In this document: piece after piece, positions 31,917 through 40,674 of the stretch
How the letters are laid out: each line of letters begins with the position of its first letter
Numbering within the stretch: position 1 is the first letter of the stretch
Assembly: GCA_000293845.2 (NCBI GenBank)
Contig: ALYF01000003.1
Coordinates: 124,001 to 188,000, forward strand
Direction of reading: 5' to 3'
Origin: an alpha proteobacterium IMCC14465
GTDB taxonomy: Bacteria > Pseudomonadota > Alphaproteobacteria > RS24
Length of the DNA: 64,000 nucleotides
Program-made: the position numbers and the translations under genes
Notes under the pieces: generated by a model
What the model was told of the DNA's origin: nothing
The model's input: the letters and a program-made list of their open reading frames with translations, nothing else
Database searches by the model: none

Positions 31917-32687
31917 TTATTTTAATAAGTCTGCGGTACGTTTTTGATTAGCTGCGACTTTCTCCCGCGACGCCATTATACGTGATTTTCTTTCAGCAAT
32001 ATTAGACCCATTATCTAGGATTTCCGAAGTCTCGGATTCAACTCTAGAGAGAAATTCAGCTATTTTTTCGCTATGAGCTTTAGATATATCCCTTAGTTTT
32101 TCGATTCTTAGACTGTTAGATTGGGCTATGCCACTATTATTCTTTGAGTTTGCTGCATTTTTCATTTGTTCTAATTGTCCATCAATCCATGCGGCATTTT
32201 CTGAAATCATTTCGTCAACATTCGTTACAACATTCTCATTTGCTTCCATGATAAGGCTATTAATTTCTTTTAATGTTGCGTTGACGGTTGAAAGGCTTTC
32301 AGTGATTTTCGAAAGAGTTTCGTTAACAGCAATACGGTATTCAATTTGATCTAGGCTGGTGGAATTGGTCAAAGCCCCTTTGAAGTCTTTCTGGACATCA
32401 TTTTCAGCTTCCAAGGCATCTATCATTAACAGTCGGTTGCGGTGGAGGTCTTCTTCATTATCCAGCGCTAAAGATCTATTTCCCATAAATGACGATGTGA
32501 AGTTTCTAAGAAGAAGCGCTCTGTTTTCTTCAACATCTGCTAAAGACAACATAGACTTAGCGAAGTTATCCGTAACAATTGCTTCCAATTCAAAAATGAG
32601 ACGTTTATTTTCTTTGATCTGGCTTGCACTAAAATTTACTTCAGATTTTTCGTCACTTTTATTCGCTTCTGTTTCAGTATCACTCAT
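31917..32687 (-). CDS. Long coiled-coil protein with asparagines in heptad register, last gene of the DUF1538/PII operon
   Basis: I do not recognise this protein of about 256 residues. No signal peptide or membrane segment is visible, so it is probably cytoplasmic. After an acidic Ser/Glu/Lys-rich start, it is almost entirely predicted helix with coiled-coil character. Counting from the upstream GTG at 32699, asparagines fall at 31, 45, 59 and 66, then 74, 81 and 88, then 112, 126, 140, 147, 154 and 168, that is, in seven-residue register with phase shifts between blocks. Early blocks share the pattern N-R/K-x-L-hydrophobic (ENKRLIF, ENRALLL, GNRSLAL, RNRLLMI). The ATG at 32687, behind GGTGA, is the preferred start. 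It follows the second PII-like gene by only a few bases. Confidence 0.75.
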   Translation of the reverse strand: MSDTETEANKSDEKSEVNFSASQIKENKRLIFELEAIVTDNFAKSMLSLADVEENRALLLRNFTSSFMGNRSLALDNEEDLHRNRLLMIDALEAENDVQKDFKGALTNSTSLDQIEYRIAVNETLSKITESLSTVNATLKEINSLIMEANENVVTNVDEMISENAAWIDGQLEQMKNAANSKNNSGIAQSNSLRIEKLRDISKAHSEKIAEFLSRVESETSEILDNGSNIAERKSRIMASREKVAANQKRTADLLK

Positions 32688-32702
32688 ATTTTCACCCACT
32701 GG

Positions 32703-33098
32703 TTAAGATGCTAGCTCAGTTTGAGAATTTTCTTCCAGATCAGGAAGTAAATTCACTGTCGATTTGGATAATTTGTTCATATACATGATGCCTTTATTAG
32801 GTTCGTGCATTTCACAAAATTCGTAAATAAATTCAAATATGTTATCCGCTTGGTCTGCGGAAACCAAAACATGAAATGTTTCGACGTCAAATGACTCAGC
32901 AACACCAGCCACAGTTTTTTTACCAATTGGGGTGCTGGCAACATTGTAGAAATAACATTCGTTAATTTCACGCAAACGAAGGGCTTCTAGAAGTTTCTCG
33001 GAACCACCATCATAAATAGTTCCGCTTATAATCCACGTGTAATCCATAAACTGCACACGCTCATCAAATGAGCGAATTGGAAACTGTTTCATATCCAT
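32703..33098 (-). CDS. Divergent PII-like protein (second copy)
   Basis: This 131-residue protein has the size and strand–helix pattern of the PII ferredoxin-like fold: a first strand YTWIISGTIYDGG, helix SEKLLEALRLREI, second strand CYFYNVAST, then FHVLVSADQADNIFEFIYEF as the third strand and second helix. The T-loop segment (TPIGKKTVAGVAESF) is shorter than in GlnB and has no modifiable tyrosine in the usual place. It starts two bases after the stop of the first PII-like gene and ends a few bases before the coiled-coil gene. The fold is inferred from pattern and neighbourhood; the ligand is unknown. Confidence 0.65.
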   Translation of the reverse strand: MDMKQFPIRSFDERVQFMDYTWIISGTIYDGGSEKLLEALRLREINECYFYNVASTPIGKKTVAGVAESFDVETFHVLVSADQADNIFEFIYEFCEMHEPNKGIMYMNKLSKSTVNLLPDLEENSQTELAS

Positions 33099-33100
33099 TT

Positions 33101-33457
33101 TTAGTTTTCAAACCTTTTTAAAATACTCGGTGGTACGTATGTGGCTGCTTGAACAAGTGGTGTTGCATACATGAAGCCCATGCCCGGTGTGTCTAGTTTA
33201 GCCGCCAAATAAACGCGCTCAAAAAGACGATCAACTTCATCACTTGAAACAATAACCGTAACAATGTCTCTTTCAGCGTCCACGGCTACACCCAACGCAC
33301 CAAGACGTTCACGTATACCGATACCCATGGCTGAATGAACTGAAGCCCCCTGAATGCCGACTTCCAATAAAGCGTCTGTGACTATTTCTCCATATCCACT
33401 CTGAACAACTGCTGTAATTAATGTTGCGTCAGTCAATGTTGTGAGCTGTCGTTTCAT
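33101..33457 (-). CDS. PII-family-like signalling protein (first copy)
   Basis: A 118-residue protein resembling nitrogen regulatory protein PII: strand LITAVVQSGYGEIV, helix TDALLEVGIQGASVHSAMG and strand/helix RDIVTVIVSSDEVDRLFERV follow the beta–alpha–beta pattern, and GIGIRERLGALGV replaces a full T-loop. The GlnB/GlnK uridylylation tyrosine region is absent, so control by GlnD is not expected. PII-like proteins usually bind nucleotides and regulate a transporter encoded beside them. Here the start abuts the stop of the DUF1538 transporter gene with no gap, which implies coupled synthesis. The target is inferred to be that transporter. Confidence 0.78.
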   Translation of the reverse strand: MKRQLTTLTDATLITAVVQSGYGEIVTDALLEVGIQGASVHSAMGIGIRERLGALGVAVDAERDIVTVIVSSDEVDRLFERVYLAAKLDTPGMGFMYATPLVQAATYVPPSILKRFEN

Positions 33458-35257
33458 TTAAACTCTCCCGGAGATATCTTCTGTCTGGTTCATATTGAGT
33501 GCTGTCAGACGTTCTTCGCGTTTGACTTTGAATTGGACGTAAAGCCCTAAAGATAAAACTGCAACTATCGGGCAAATTGAAGCCGCTGCCAAAATTCCAA
33601 AGCCTTCTGTCGACCCTAAAGCATTGCCAAAGCCTAAACCCATTGCAAGTACGAGTGGAACAGTGACTGGACCGGTTGTTACGCCAGCTGAGTCCCACCC
33701 TACATTTACAAATTCTTCTGTAGAAAGAACTGTTAAGAATAATCCCAAAGCATAACCTGGGAGTAAAATATAGAGGATATGAAAGTCAAAAATAAGTTTT
33801 AACACGCCAAGCATTATGCCAGTAGCCACACCAATTGACACAGCACCCATTAGCATTGATTTTTTAAAAGCACCATTTGTTAGGTTCTGAACAGTCATTC
33901 CAAGAGCATTAAGTGCTGGCTCAGCTAAAGTTGCACCGAGGCCTAATACCCATGCAAATAAACCAGCAATACCAATTCCAACTGATAGGCTGTAGAGAGG
34001 GCTTGCAGATATGGCCTCAACGGAGCTAAAAGCACCCGCGATTAAACCGCCTGATTGGTCGCCCAGTTTAGCAAGTCCATAGGTAAGTCCAATATTGAAA
34101 ACACACATACCCGCGACGGCTAAGAAGATTCCATAATTCATTATTGAGGCTTCTTTTATCCGCTCACGAAGAACAACAAAAAGTACAAAACCAAGGAAAA
34201 TTACTAATGGAACGATAGCACGTACACCAAGAATGACTTCTGACCAAGGCGTCAGCTGATACCACTCAGGTTGATTACTCGCCAATTCAGCTGCAGCTTT
34301 AATTTCTGCAGCGCGCGCAATTATAACCTCAGGCGGAACGGTATAAGCTGTATAGAAGCTAAGTAACAAGACCCCTAGAATAGGGAATATAGACGCCAAT
34401 GTGACAATCCCAAAACCCGATAGTGAGGAGTCGGCCCCTTTACCTGCAGCAGATGCAACACCTATCCCTAGTGCAAGCACTAATGGAACTGTTACTGGGC
34501 CAGTTGTGACAGCGCCACAGTCCCAAGCTAATCCAACGATTTTATTAAGTTCTGGGTCAAAAAAAGCTATGATGCTTAAAATCAATGTAGGTGTAAGGCT
34601 CATGAAGATTAGGGGTTTAAGGCTCCAACCTCGCAAAAACCTAACAGTTCCAAGAACTGCCGCTAACCCCACGCCTAGGCCAACAAGTAAGACTGTGGAG
34701 CCAGATTTATCATTCAATAAAGTAAAAAGGTATGGAGCTTTTTCTGGGTCTACAATAGATCCCGCCACCTGAAGGGCGCCAATAGCCGGCTCTGCAAATG
34801 TTACGCCGATACCCAATAGAAAAGCGATGAACAAAACACCGCTTAAGTGGAGTTTACGAGGCAAGTTGTTTCCAATGACTTCCCCAAAAGGCATCAATCC
34901 CAGCTTTAAACCTTCCATAAACATCATTAACCCTACCATCACGGCCAATAACCCCCCAGCTATGATTGATGCATCAATCACAGGGGTTTTTAGGACGAGA
35001 TATTGAAATAACCCAAGATATGCCGCTAAGGGAACGACGGCTCGTGCCTGATCCATAAATCTTGTTGAGATATATGGCTGAAGCAATTTAATGATTTCTC
35101 CACCGCCCATTTTTATTTTTGGAATAGGTTGAGGAAATTCATTGCCGTGGCGGTCAAATAGAGGTTCGGGCATTAATTCTATGTATGGGATTTTGTGGCT
35201 ATCAACGCTCATCGCCTGAATGAAATCTCCAAAACGGAGTGACTTTTTCCGTGCCAT
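33458..35257 (-). CDS. DUF1538 membrane transporter-like protein (two repeats)
   Basis: This 599-residue polytopic membrane protein contains two homologous halves. Each half has the near-identical segment VTTGPVTVPLVLA followed by a Gly-rich helix and FGIxxxASIxPI, and an AEPA motif (FAEPAIGALQVAG; LAEPALNALGMTV). This matches DUF1538. As I recall, a DUF1538 pair from Halomonas (UmpAB) was reported to have sodium/proton antiport activity; most members are uncharacterised. The cytoplasmic N terminus is long and polar (RFGDFIQAMSVDSHKIPYIE). It is the first gene of a tight operon with two PII-like proteins and a coiled-coil protein, so regulated ion or small-molecule transport is the likely job. 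Base composition is lower in G+C than the flanking core genes. Confidence 0.88.
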   Translation of the reverse strand: MARKKSLRFGDFIQAMSVDSHKIPYIELMPEPLFDRHGNEFPQPIPKIKMGGGEIIKLLQPYISTRFMDQARAVVPLAAYLGLFQYLVLKTPVIDASIIAGGLLAVMVGLMMFMEGLKLGLMPFGEVIGNNLPRKLHLSGVLFIAFLLGIGVTFAEPAIGALQVAGSIVDPEKAPYLFTLLNDKSGSTVLLVGLGVGLAAVLGTVRFLRGWSLKPLIFMSLTPTLILSIIAFFDPELNKIVGLAWDCGAVTTGPVTVPLVLALGIGVASAAGKGADSSLSGFGIVTLASIFPILGVLLLSFYTAYTVPPEVIIARAAEIKAAAELASNQPEWYQLTPWSEVILGVRAIVPLVIFLGFVLFVVLRERIKEASIMNYGIFLAVAGMCVFNIGLTYGLAKLGDQSGGLIAGAFSSVEAISASPLYSLSVGIGIAGLFAWVLGLGATLAEPALNALGMTVQNLTNGAFKKSMLMGAVSIGVATGIMLGVLKLIFDFHILYILLPGYALGLFLTVLSTEEFVNVGWDSAGVTTGPVTVPLVLAMGLGFGNALGSTEGFGILAAASICPIVAVLSLGLYVQFKVKREERLTALNMNQTEDISGRV

Positions 35258-35311
35258 TCAATACACCTCGCAACCACTATTATTTATACCCTGTTGATTA
35301 GTCTATTAGTG

Positions 35312-35716
35312 TTATGCAAATAAAATTTCAAGATAAAAATTTATTACATCGAACATCGCTTTCTTTGAACTTAATCTTGCGGATTTGAGATAGAATTCAC
35401 CAACAATCATGCGTTGGCTGGGGCTTCGCAAGCTTTTAGCCCCAATAAGTCTGGCAACTTTATAAAGCGTTTCTAGACTTAAATTATTCTTAAGATGATT
35501 GATTTTATCAATTACGAAATCTTTAGGTAAGTCTCGCCACCAAAACATTTGCGCATGTAATTCATTGTGCTGACACTTTTGACACGTGTCAGGTTTACCT
35601 ATGAATTCAAAATCCTGAGGTAAGATGTTTTTGACGCGATCATTACTTGGAGAGTAAGCAATACAAAATTCGGTATGTTTACATTCATAACAAGTGAAAT
35701 CATTGGGCTCAAACAA
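35312..35716 (-). CDS. Cysteine-rich protein of unknown function, start doubtful, possibly 5'-truncated
   Basis: I do not recognise this protein. Two pairs of cysteines (CYECKHTEFC and CQKCQHNEL) suggest a zinc-ribbon-like N-terminal half; the C-terminal half is helical and basic (LYKVARLIGAKSLRSPSQRM). No ATG is available: the listed start is a TTG. In-frame codons upstream of it (…HQKEAWPDWDYPLL) still read like protein before meeting a stop, so the gene may have lost its true 5' end. It lies upstream of the DUF1538 operon in the same direction, with a 54-base gap, in AT-rich DNA. Confidence 0.5.
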   Translation of the reverse strand: MFEPNDFTCYECKHTEFCIAYSPSNDRVKNILPQDFEFIGKPDTCQKCQHNELHAQMFWWRDLPKDFVIDKINHLKNNLSLETLYKVARLIGAKSLRSPSQRMIVGEFYLKSARLSSKKAMFDVINFYLEILFA

Positions 35717-36139
35717 AAGGGGATAGTCCCAGTCAGGCCATGCTTCTTTCTGATGTTCTAATTGGCTCTTTAGAATTTTCTATCAAAATTCTATTAAACC
35801 TATTTCTAACGTTAACGCAGAAGCATCTATCTACCAACCAAGTCCCGAGCTGCATCCTGCCAGTTAATGGGAGGGGGGCTGCATTAGCTAAAAAACTAAA
35901 TCCACTCCCACTATCAGTAACCCCCGTGAACAAGGATACGAAATGCATTAAACCTTGTTCTAAATCACTGTTTTTTGTATTCATAATTGAGTACTGACTT
36001 ATCAAGCCCCAGCGCCTAGTAAATAGACATATGTTTACAAAATGTACTCGTATGGGAGAAGAATTTAGTAACTTTATTGTGGGTTGCAAGGGGGGTTAAC
36101 TAAAATATCTGTTATAAATCAATATGATAGATTAGTTTG
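35717..36139. other. Gene-poor 423-base spacer beside tRNA-Ser
   Basis: No convincing gene is present. Short open frames on both strands here have no recognisable domain, signal peptide or ribosome binding site. The first part continues in frame with the cysteine-rich gene up to a stop about 80 bases upstream, which fits a truncated 5' end. The stretch is AT-rich and abuts the 3' end of tRNA-Ser, a common insertion point for mobile DNA, but no integrase is seen. Confidence 0.5.
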
Positions 36140-36229
36140 TGGCGGACAGAGAGGGATTCGAACCCTCGAGACGCGTTAACGCCTACACGCTTTCCAAGCG
36201 TGCGCCTTCAGCCACTCGGCCACCTGTCC
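36140..36229 (-). tRNA. tRNA-Ser (anticodon GGA)
   Basis: Reading the minus strand gives a 90-base serine tRNA with acceptor stem GGACAGG pairing with TCTGTCC, D arm GTGGCCGAGTGGCTGAAGGC, anticodon arm CACGC-TTGGAAA-GCGTG (anticodon GGA), a long variable arm typical of class II tRNAs, T arm GAGGGTTCGAATCCCTC, and an encoded CCA end. The 3' end faces the AT-rich stretch at lower coordinates. Confidence 0.97.
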
Positions 36230-36320
36230 ATCGCACAGAATATCAACATTTTTACAACCTCAGCGCAAGGCGGGCTAAGGCCATAAATGGCCAACCCCTT
36301 ATAGCGTCGGCCACCTGTCC
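36216..36320. repeat. Direct 14-bp repeat of the tRNA-Ser 5' end
   Basis: The bases tcggccacctgtcc at 36216–36229, which encode the first 14 bases of tRNA-Ser, occur again at 36307–36320, 91 bases away, between the tRNA and lepA. The rest of a tRNA is not present at the second copy. It could be the remnant of a duplicated tRNA gene or of an integration event. Confidence 0.7.
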
Positions 36321-36361
36321 CAGAAGATGCATTTATAGCTAGGGCTTGATGAAAAACAAGC

Positions 36362-38161
36362 CTAATCATCCATTTTTAACGCAGAAATAAACGCGTCCTG
36401 AGGGATATCGACTTTGCCGAATTGGCGCATTTTCTTCTTACCCTCTTTCTGCTTATCCAGCAATTTGCGTTTCCGCGTCGCGTCCCCGCCGTAACATTTT
36501 GCCGTGACATCTTTGCGCAAAGCCGCAATCGTTTCCCGCGCGATAATCTTGCCGCCAATCGCCGCCTGAACGGGGATTTTAAACAAATGTCGAGGGATGA
36601 GATCTTTCAGACGTTCACACATGGCGCGACCACGATTCTCAGCCCGCTCACGGTGGACAATCGTCGAAAGCGCATCAACAGGTTCAGCATTAACGAGAAT
36701 GGACATTTTAACCAAATCGCCCTGCTCATAACCTGTCACATTATAATCAAAGCTGGCATAACCCTTAGTGGCAGATTTCAGCCGATCATAAAAATCGAAC
36801 ACAACCTCATTCAATGGCAAGGCATATTCCAGCATAGCGCGGCTACCTGCATAGCTCATATTGAGTTGCCGCCCGCGACGGTCCTCACATAATTTCAGAA
36901 CCGCGCCCATATATTCATCCGGCACCAAAATTGAAGCCTTAATCCACGGCTCTTCAATATGCTCGATTTTCACTACATCCGGCATATCCGCAGGATTATG
37001 CATCTCAATCATCTCGCCATCATTCATGTGCAGGTGATAAACCACGGATGGCGCTGTCGTAATCAGGTCAATATCAAACTCGCGCTCAATGCGCTCACGG
37101 ATAATCTCAAGATGCAACAGGCCAAGAAACCCGCACCGAAAACCAAATCCCAAAGCGGCACTGGTCTCCATTTCAAATTCAAAGCTGGCATCATTAAGGC
37201 GTAACTTGCCCATCGCATCGCGCAAATCCTCAAATTCGCTACTATCAACAGGGAACAGGCCACAAAATACAACAGGTTGCGATGGCATAAAGCCATCCAA
37301 AGGCACGTCGCAAGGCTGGCGTTCATCCGTGACCGTATCCCCGACACGCGTATCAGCGACTTCTTTAATTGCGGCGGTGAAAAATCCGATTTCACCCGGG
37401 CCAAGCTGAGCAACATTTTCTTGCTTAGGGCGAAACACCCCGACACGGTCTAGTAAATAAGATGCGCCATTCGACATCATGCGGATTTTTTGGCCTTTTT
37501 TCATCACGCCATCAATGACCCGCACCAGCACCACAACACCCAGATAGGGGTCATACCAGCTATCTACCAGCATGGCTTTAAGCGCCGCATCGGGTGAGCC
37601 CAAAGGCGGCGGTAATTGCGTCACAACCGCTTCAAGCACAGTATCAATGCCAATGCCCGTCTTGGCAGATATTTCCAGCGCGTTTTCCGTTTCCAGACCG
37701 ATGACATCTTCAATCTGCTGTTTGACACGCTCCGGCTCAGCGGCAGGAAGGTCAATCTTATTCAGCACCGTTACAATTTCGTGGTCAACATCAATCGCCT
37801 GATAAACATTCGCCAAAGTCTGCGCTTCAACACCCTGACTGGCATCCACCACCAGCAATGACCCTTCACACGCCGCCAGCGACCGATTCACCTCATAGGC
37901 AAAATCGACATGGCCGGGCGTATCAATCAAATTGAGATGGTATAATTCGCCATCGGCGGCGGTATAATCAAGCCGCACGGTTTGGGCTTTAATCGTAATG
38001 CCGCGCTCGCGCTCCAATTCCATATTATCTAACACTTGCTCCTGCATCTCGCGGTCTGAAAGACCGCCCGTCACCTGTATAAGACGGTCCGCAAGCGTGG
38101 ACTTCCCATGGTCAATATGGGCAATAATAGAAAAGTTACGGATGTTCTCTTGTTTTGTCAT
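36362..38161 (-). CDS. lepA: Elongation factor 4 (LepA)
   Basis: LepA is a ribosome-binding GTPase that back-translocates or aids initiation. The G1 motif [15 protein letters not shown]3 [14 protein letters not shown] and G4 [11 protein letters not shown] are present, and the LepA-specific C-terminal domain ([20 protein letters not shown]) identifies it against EF-G. The start at 38161 gives [12 protein letters not shown], the usual N terminus; a longer frame upstream adds unconserved residues. The length is 599 residues. Confidence 0.97.
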   Translation of the reverse strand: MTKQENIRNFSIIAHIDHGKSTLADRLIQVTGGLSDREMQEQVLDNMELERERGITIKAQTVRLDYTAADGELYHLNLIDTPGHVDFAYEVNRSLAACEGSLLVVDASQGVEAQTLANVYQAIDVDHEIVTVLNKIDLPAAEPERVKQQIEDVIGLETENALEISAKTGIGIDTVLEAVVTQLPPPLGSPDAALKAMLVDSWYDPYLGVVVLVRVIDGVMKKGQKIRMMSNGASYLLDRVGVFRPKQENVAQLGPGEIGFFTAAIKEVADTRVGDTVTDERQPCDVPLDGFMPSQPVVFCGLFPVDSSEFEDLRDAMGKLRLNDASFEFEMETSAALGFGFRCGFLGLLHLEIIRERIEREFDIDLITTAPSVVYHLHMNDGEMIEMHNPADMPDVVKIEHIEEPWIKASILVPDEYMGAVLKLCEDRRGRQLNMSYAGSRAMLEYALPLNEVVFDFYDRLKSATKGYASFDYNVTGYEQGDLVKMSILVNAEPVDALSTIVHRERAENRGRAMCERLKDLIPRHLFKIPVQAAIGGKIIARETIAALRKDVTAKCYGGDATRKRKLLDKQKEGKKKMRQFGKVDIPQDAFISALKMDD

Positions 38162-38259
38162 TTTCGGGTCACACTCTGTGTCATAGCAGTGATATAGCAC
38201 TGCGTGAGAACACAGCCAATGCGTCAAATCATCAAAATCAAAGGAAGCTGTTTTCGACC

Positions 38260-40674
38260 CTATCGGCGGAGTTTACCGCCCGTTGCCTTCTCAACAGCCT
38301 GAATAACTTTATCGGCGACGGCCTCAATCTCGGCATCTGTCAAAGTTGCGTCCATCGGGCTGAGCGTTACTTCAATCGCCAGCGATTTCATACCGGCCTC
38401 CAATGCACCCTGACCTCCAGGGACACCCGTAAACGCGTCAAAAAGCGTAACGTTAGAAATTAATTTCTTATCTGCCCCGCGCGCCGCTTTAATCAGCTTA
38501 TCGGCGGGTAAATCGGCGGCAACTTCAAATGCGAAATCCCGACGCACGGCCTGATAAGGCGATATAGATAAAACAGGCTTACTGCGGGAAGGCTTTTTCT
38601 TCGGCAGAGGAATTGCCATTGGGAAAATCTCACACACCATGACCGGCCCAGCGACATCAAAATCTTTCAACAGCGCTGGATGCAGCGCCCCAAAACGCGC
38701 CAGCGGTGTGCGCGGATCGCGGCACAAAACACCAGACTGCCCCGGGTGATACCAATCAGGCGCATCGCGCAGAACCTGAAGCGCCTCGGCCTGCACACCA
38801 TAAGCTGCCAGCAAGGTCAGCGCATCAGCCTTAATGCTGAACAGGTTAAGAGGTTCAGCCTTACCGGACCAATCGCGCGGTTTAGCATGACCATATCGAA
38901 GCGCCGCGACAACCGTTTCCTGTCCGCCAGGCGTCGCATCGGTAAAAACCTGCCCGACTTCAAACAAACCAAAATCCGACAGCCCGCGCGCCACATTACG
39001 TCCAGCGGCCTGCAAGAGACCCGGCAAAAGCGACGGGCGCATATTGGATAATTCCGACGAAATAGGGTTCGCAAGCTTCAAACCCGGATGACCCCCAAAT
39101 TTAAGCGCAACAGGCTCGGCAATAAAAGACCATGTTACAGCTTCTGTAAGACCAGAACCCGCCATGACACGACGCGCCAATGCAGTTCGGGTTTGCTCGG
39201 GGGTCTGAATGGCTTGGGTGATATTGGCATCACTTGGGAGTGGCACGCTCGGCACATTATCAAGGCCATAAATGCGGGTCACTTCCTCAACAAGGTCAGC
39301 AGAGCCGTGAATATCAGGCCGCCAGCTTGGTGCTTTCACCTGCCATTTTTCCGCTTGGCGGGTGACGTCAAAACCAAGCCGCAGAAGAATATCCGCGATA
39401 TTATCATCCGTCAGGTCAATGCCAGTCAGCGATTTCACGCGGGCTGGGTCAAAGGCGATAACTTGTTGCCTGTCCGGCACCTCACCAGCCTGAATTAAAG
39501 ACGACACCTCACCACCGCAAAGCTCTGTTATCATCTGAACGGCTTGATCGAGACCAGATAAAACAGTTTGCGGATCAACACCGCGCTCAAAACGATAACG
39601 CGCGTCGCTGTCTATGCCATGACGACGGCCTGTATTGGCGATGGCAATCGGCTCAAACCAGGCGCTTTCAACCAGAACTTCTGTTGTCGTCGTGCTTGCG
39701 CCAGAAGCGACGCCCCCCATGACACCACCAAACCCCAAAACCGATTTGTCATCAGCAATGACGCAATCATTTTCATCAATCTCGTAGCTTTCGTCATCCA
39801 GTGCCGTGAATTTTTCTCCAGCCTGCCCCGCCCGCGCAGTCACCACGCCGGACAGAGTTGTTACATCGTAAACATGTAAAGGGCGCCCGCGATCAAATGA
39901 TATATAATTCGTAATATCAACCAGCGTGTTAATCGGGCGCTGTCCAATCGCTTGCAATCGGGCAGACAACCAATCAGGGGACACACCATTTGTTAGCCCA
40001 CGCACCACACGCCCAGCAAAGACAGGGCAATCTGGTGTGGCGACATTAATCTTAATATCACTCTCAAAATTTGAGGATGCGGCCTGAACAGGATCCGCCT
40101 TTAATATGCCAAGTCCTGCCGCCGCAAGGTCACGCGCAATACCACGCACACCAAGACAATCAGGGCGATTAGGGGTGATAGCAATTTCAATCACCGGATC
40201 GACTGAAAAACCATGATTGCCCAGAGCTTCAGCCGCTGGCGTACCGATAGTAGCAGTGTCAGGCAGTTCAATAATGCCGTCATGATCTTCAGACAGTTCC
40301 AACTCTGCCAGCGAACACATCATACCGCGACTTTCAACACCGCGGATTTTAGCCTTACCCAGAACCATGCCATTAGCGGGAATGACCGCACCTTCATTGG
40401 CAAGAATACCTTTAAGCCCAGCACGGGCATTCGGCGCACCACAGACCAGCTTTTGTTCACCCTGACCGCTTTGCACCGTACAGATTTTCAGACGGTCAGC
40501 ATCAGGATGTTGCTCAGTTGCTATAATCTCAGCGACTTCAAAACCTGCAAGCTTCGCGGCAGGGTCAATGACTTCTTCAACCTCAAGACCGATACGGTTC
40601 AGCGTGTCGCAAATCATGTCTAGTGTAGCATCGGTTTCCAGATGGTCATGTAACCAGTCGAGTGTAAACTTCAT
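38260..40674 (-). CDS. pheT: Phenylalanyl-tRNA synthetase beta subunit
   Basis: PheT forms the alpha2-beta2 enzyme with PheS. The N-terminal EMAP-like tRNA-binding domain ([20 protein letters not shown]), the B3/B4 editing domain ([14 protein letters not shown]), the B5 domain and the C-terminal ferredoxin-fold anticodon-binding domain ([14 protein letters not shown]) appear in order. The length of 804 residues is normal. It starts directly after the pheS stop. Confidence 0.97.
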   Translation of the reverse strand: MKFTLDWLHDHLETDATLDMICDTLNRIGLEVEEVIDPAAKLAGFEVAEIIATEQHPDADRLKICTVQSGQGEQKLVCGAPNARAGLKGILANEGAVIPANGMVLGKAKIRGVESRGMMCSLAELELSEDHDGIIELPDTATIGTPAAEALGNHGFSVDPVIEIAITPNRPDCLGVRGIARDLAAAGLGILKADPVQAASSNFESDIKINVATPDCPVFAGRVVRGLTNGVSPDWLSARLQAIGQRPINTLVDITNYISFDRGRPLHVYDVTTLSGVVTARAGQAGEKFTALDDESYEIDENDCVIADDKSVLGFGGVMGGVASGASTTTTEVLVESAWFEPIAIANTGRRHGIDSDARYRFERGVDPQTVLSGLDQAVQMITELCGGEVSSLIQAGEVPDRQQVIAFDPARVKSLTGIDLTDDNIADILLRLGFDVTRQAEKWQVKAPSWRPDIHGSADLVEEVTRIYGLDNVPSVPLPSDANITQAIQTPEQTRTALARRVMAGSGLTEAVTWSFIAEPVALKFGGHPGLKLANPISSELSNMRPSLLPGLLQAAGRNVARGLSDFGLFEVGQVFTDATPGGQETVVAALRYGHAKPRDWSGKAEPLNLFSIKADALTLLAAYGVQAEALQVLRDAPDWYHPGQSGVLCRDPRTPLARFGALHPALLKDFDVAGPVMVCEIFPMAIPLPKKKPSRSKPVLSISPYQAVRRDFAFEVAADLPADKLIKAARGADKKLISNVTLFDAFTGVPGGQGALEAGMKSLAIEVTLSPMDATLTDAEIEAVADKVIQAVEKATGGKLRR

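Noticed and set aside
35740-35997. 85-residue open frame on the plus strand beside tRNA-Ser, considered as an integrase remnant
   Set aside because: None of the tyrosine-recombinase residues or motifs are visible.
35733-36089. 118-residue open frame upstream of the cysteine-rich gene
   Set aside because: No domain, signal peptide or ribosome binding site is recognisable, and the end re-reads in another frame the bases that look coding for the next gene. It is kept only as a gene-poor spacer.
36139-36342. Open frame reading MADREGFEPSRRV on the plus strand
   Set aside because: It is an antisense reading of tRNA-Ser, a well-known false protein over tRNA genes.
38162-38227. N-terminal extension of LepA
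   Set aside because: The 22 extra residues do not match the family, which starts at [10 protein letters not shown].
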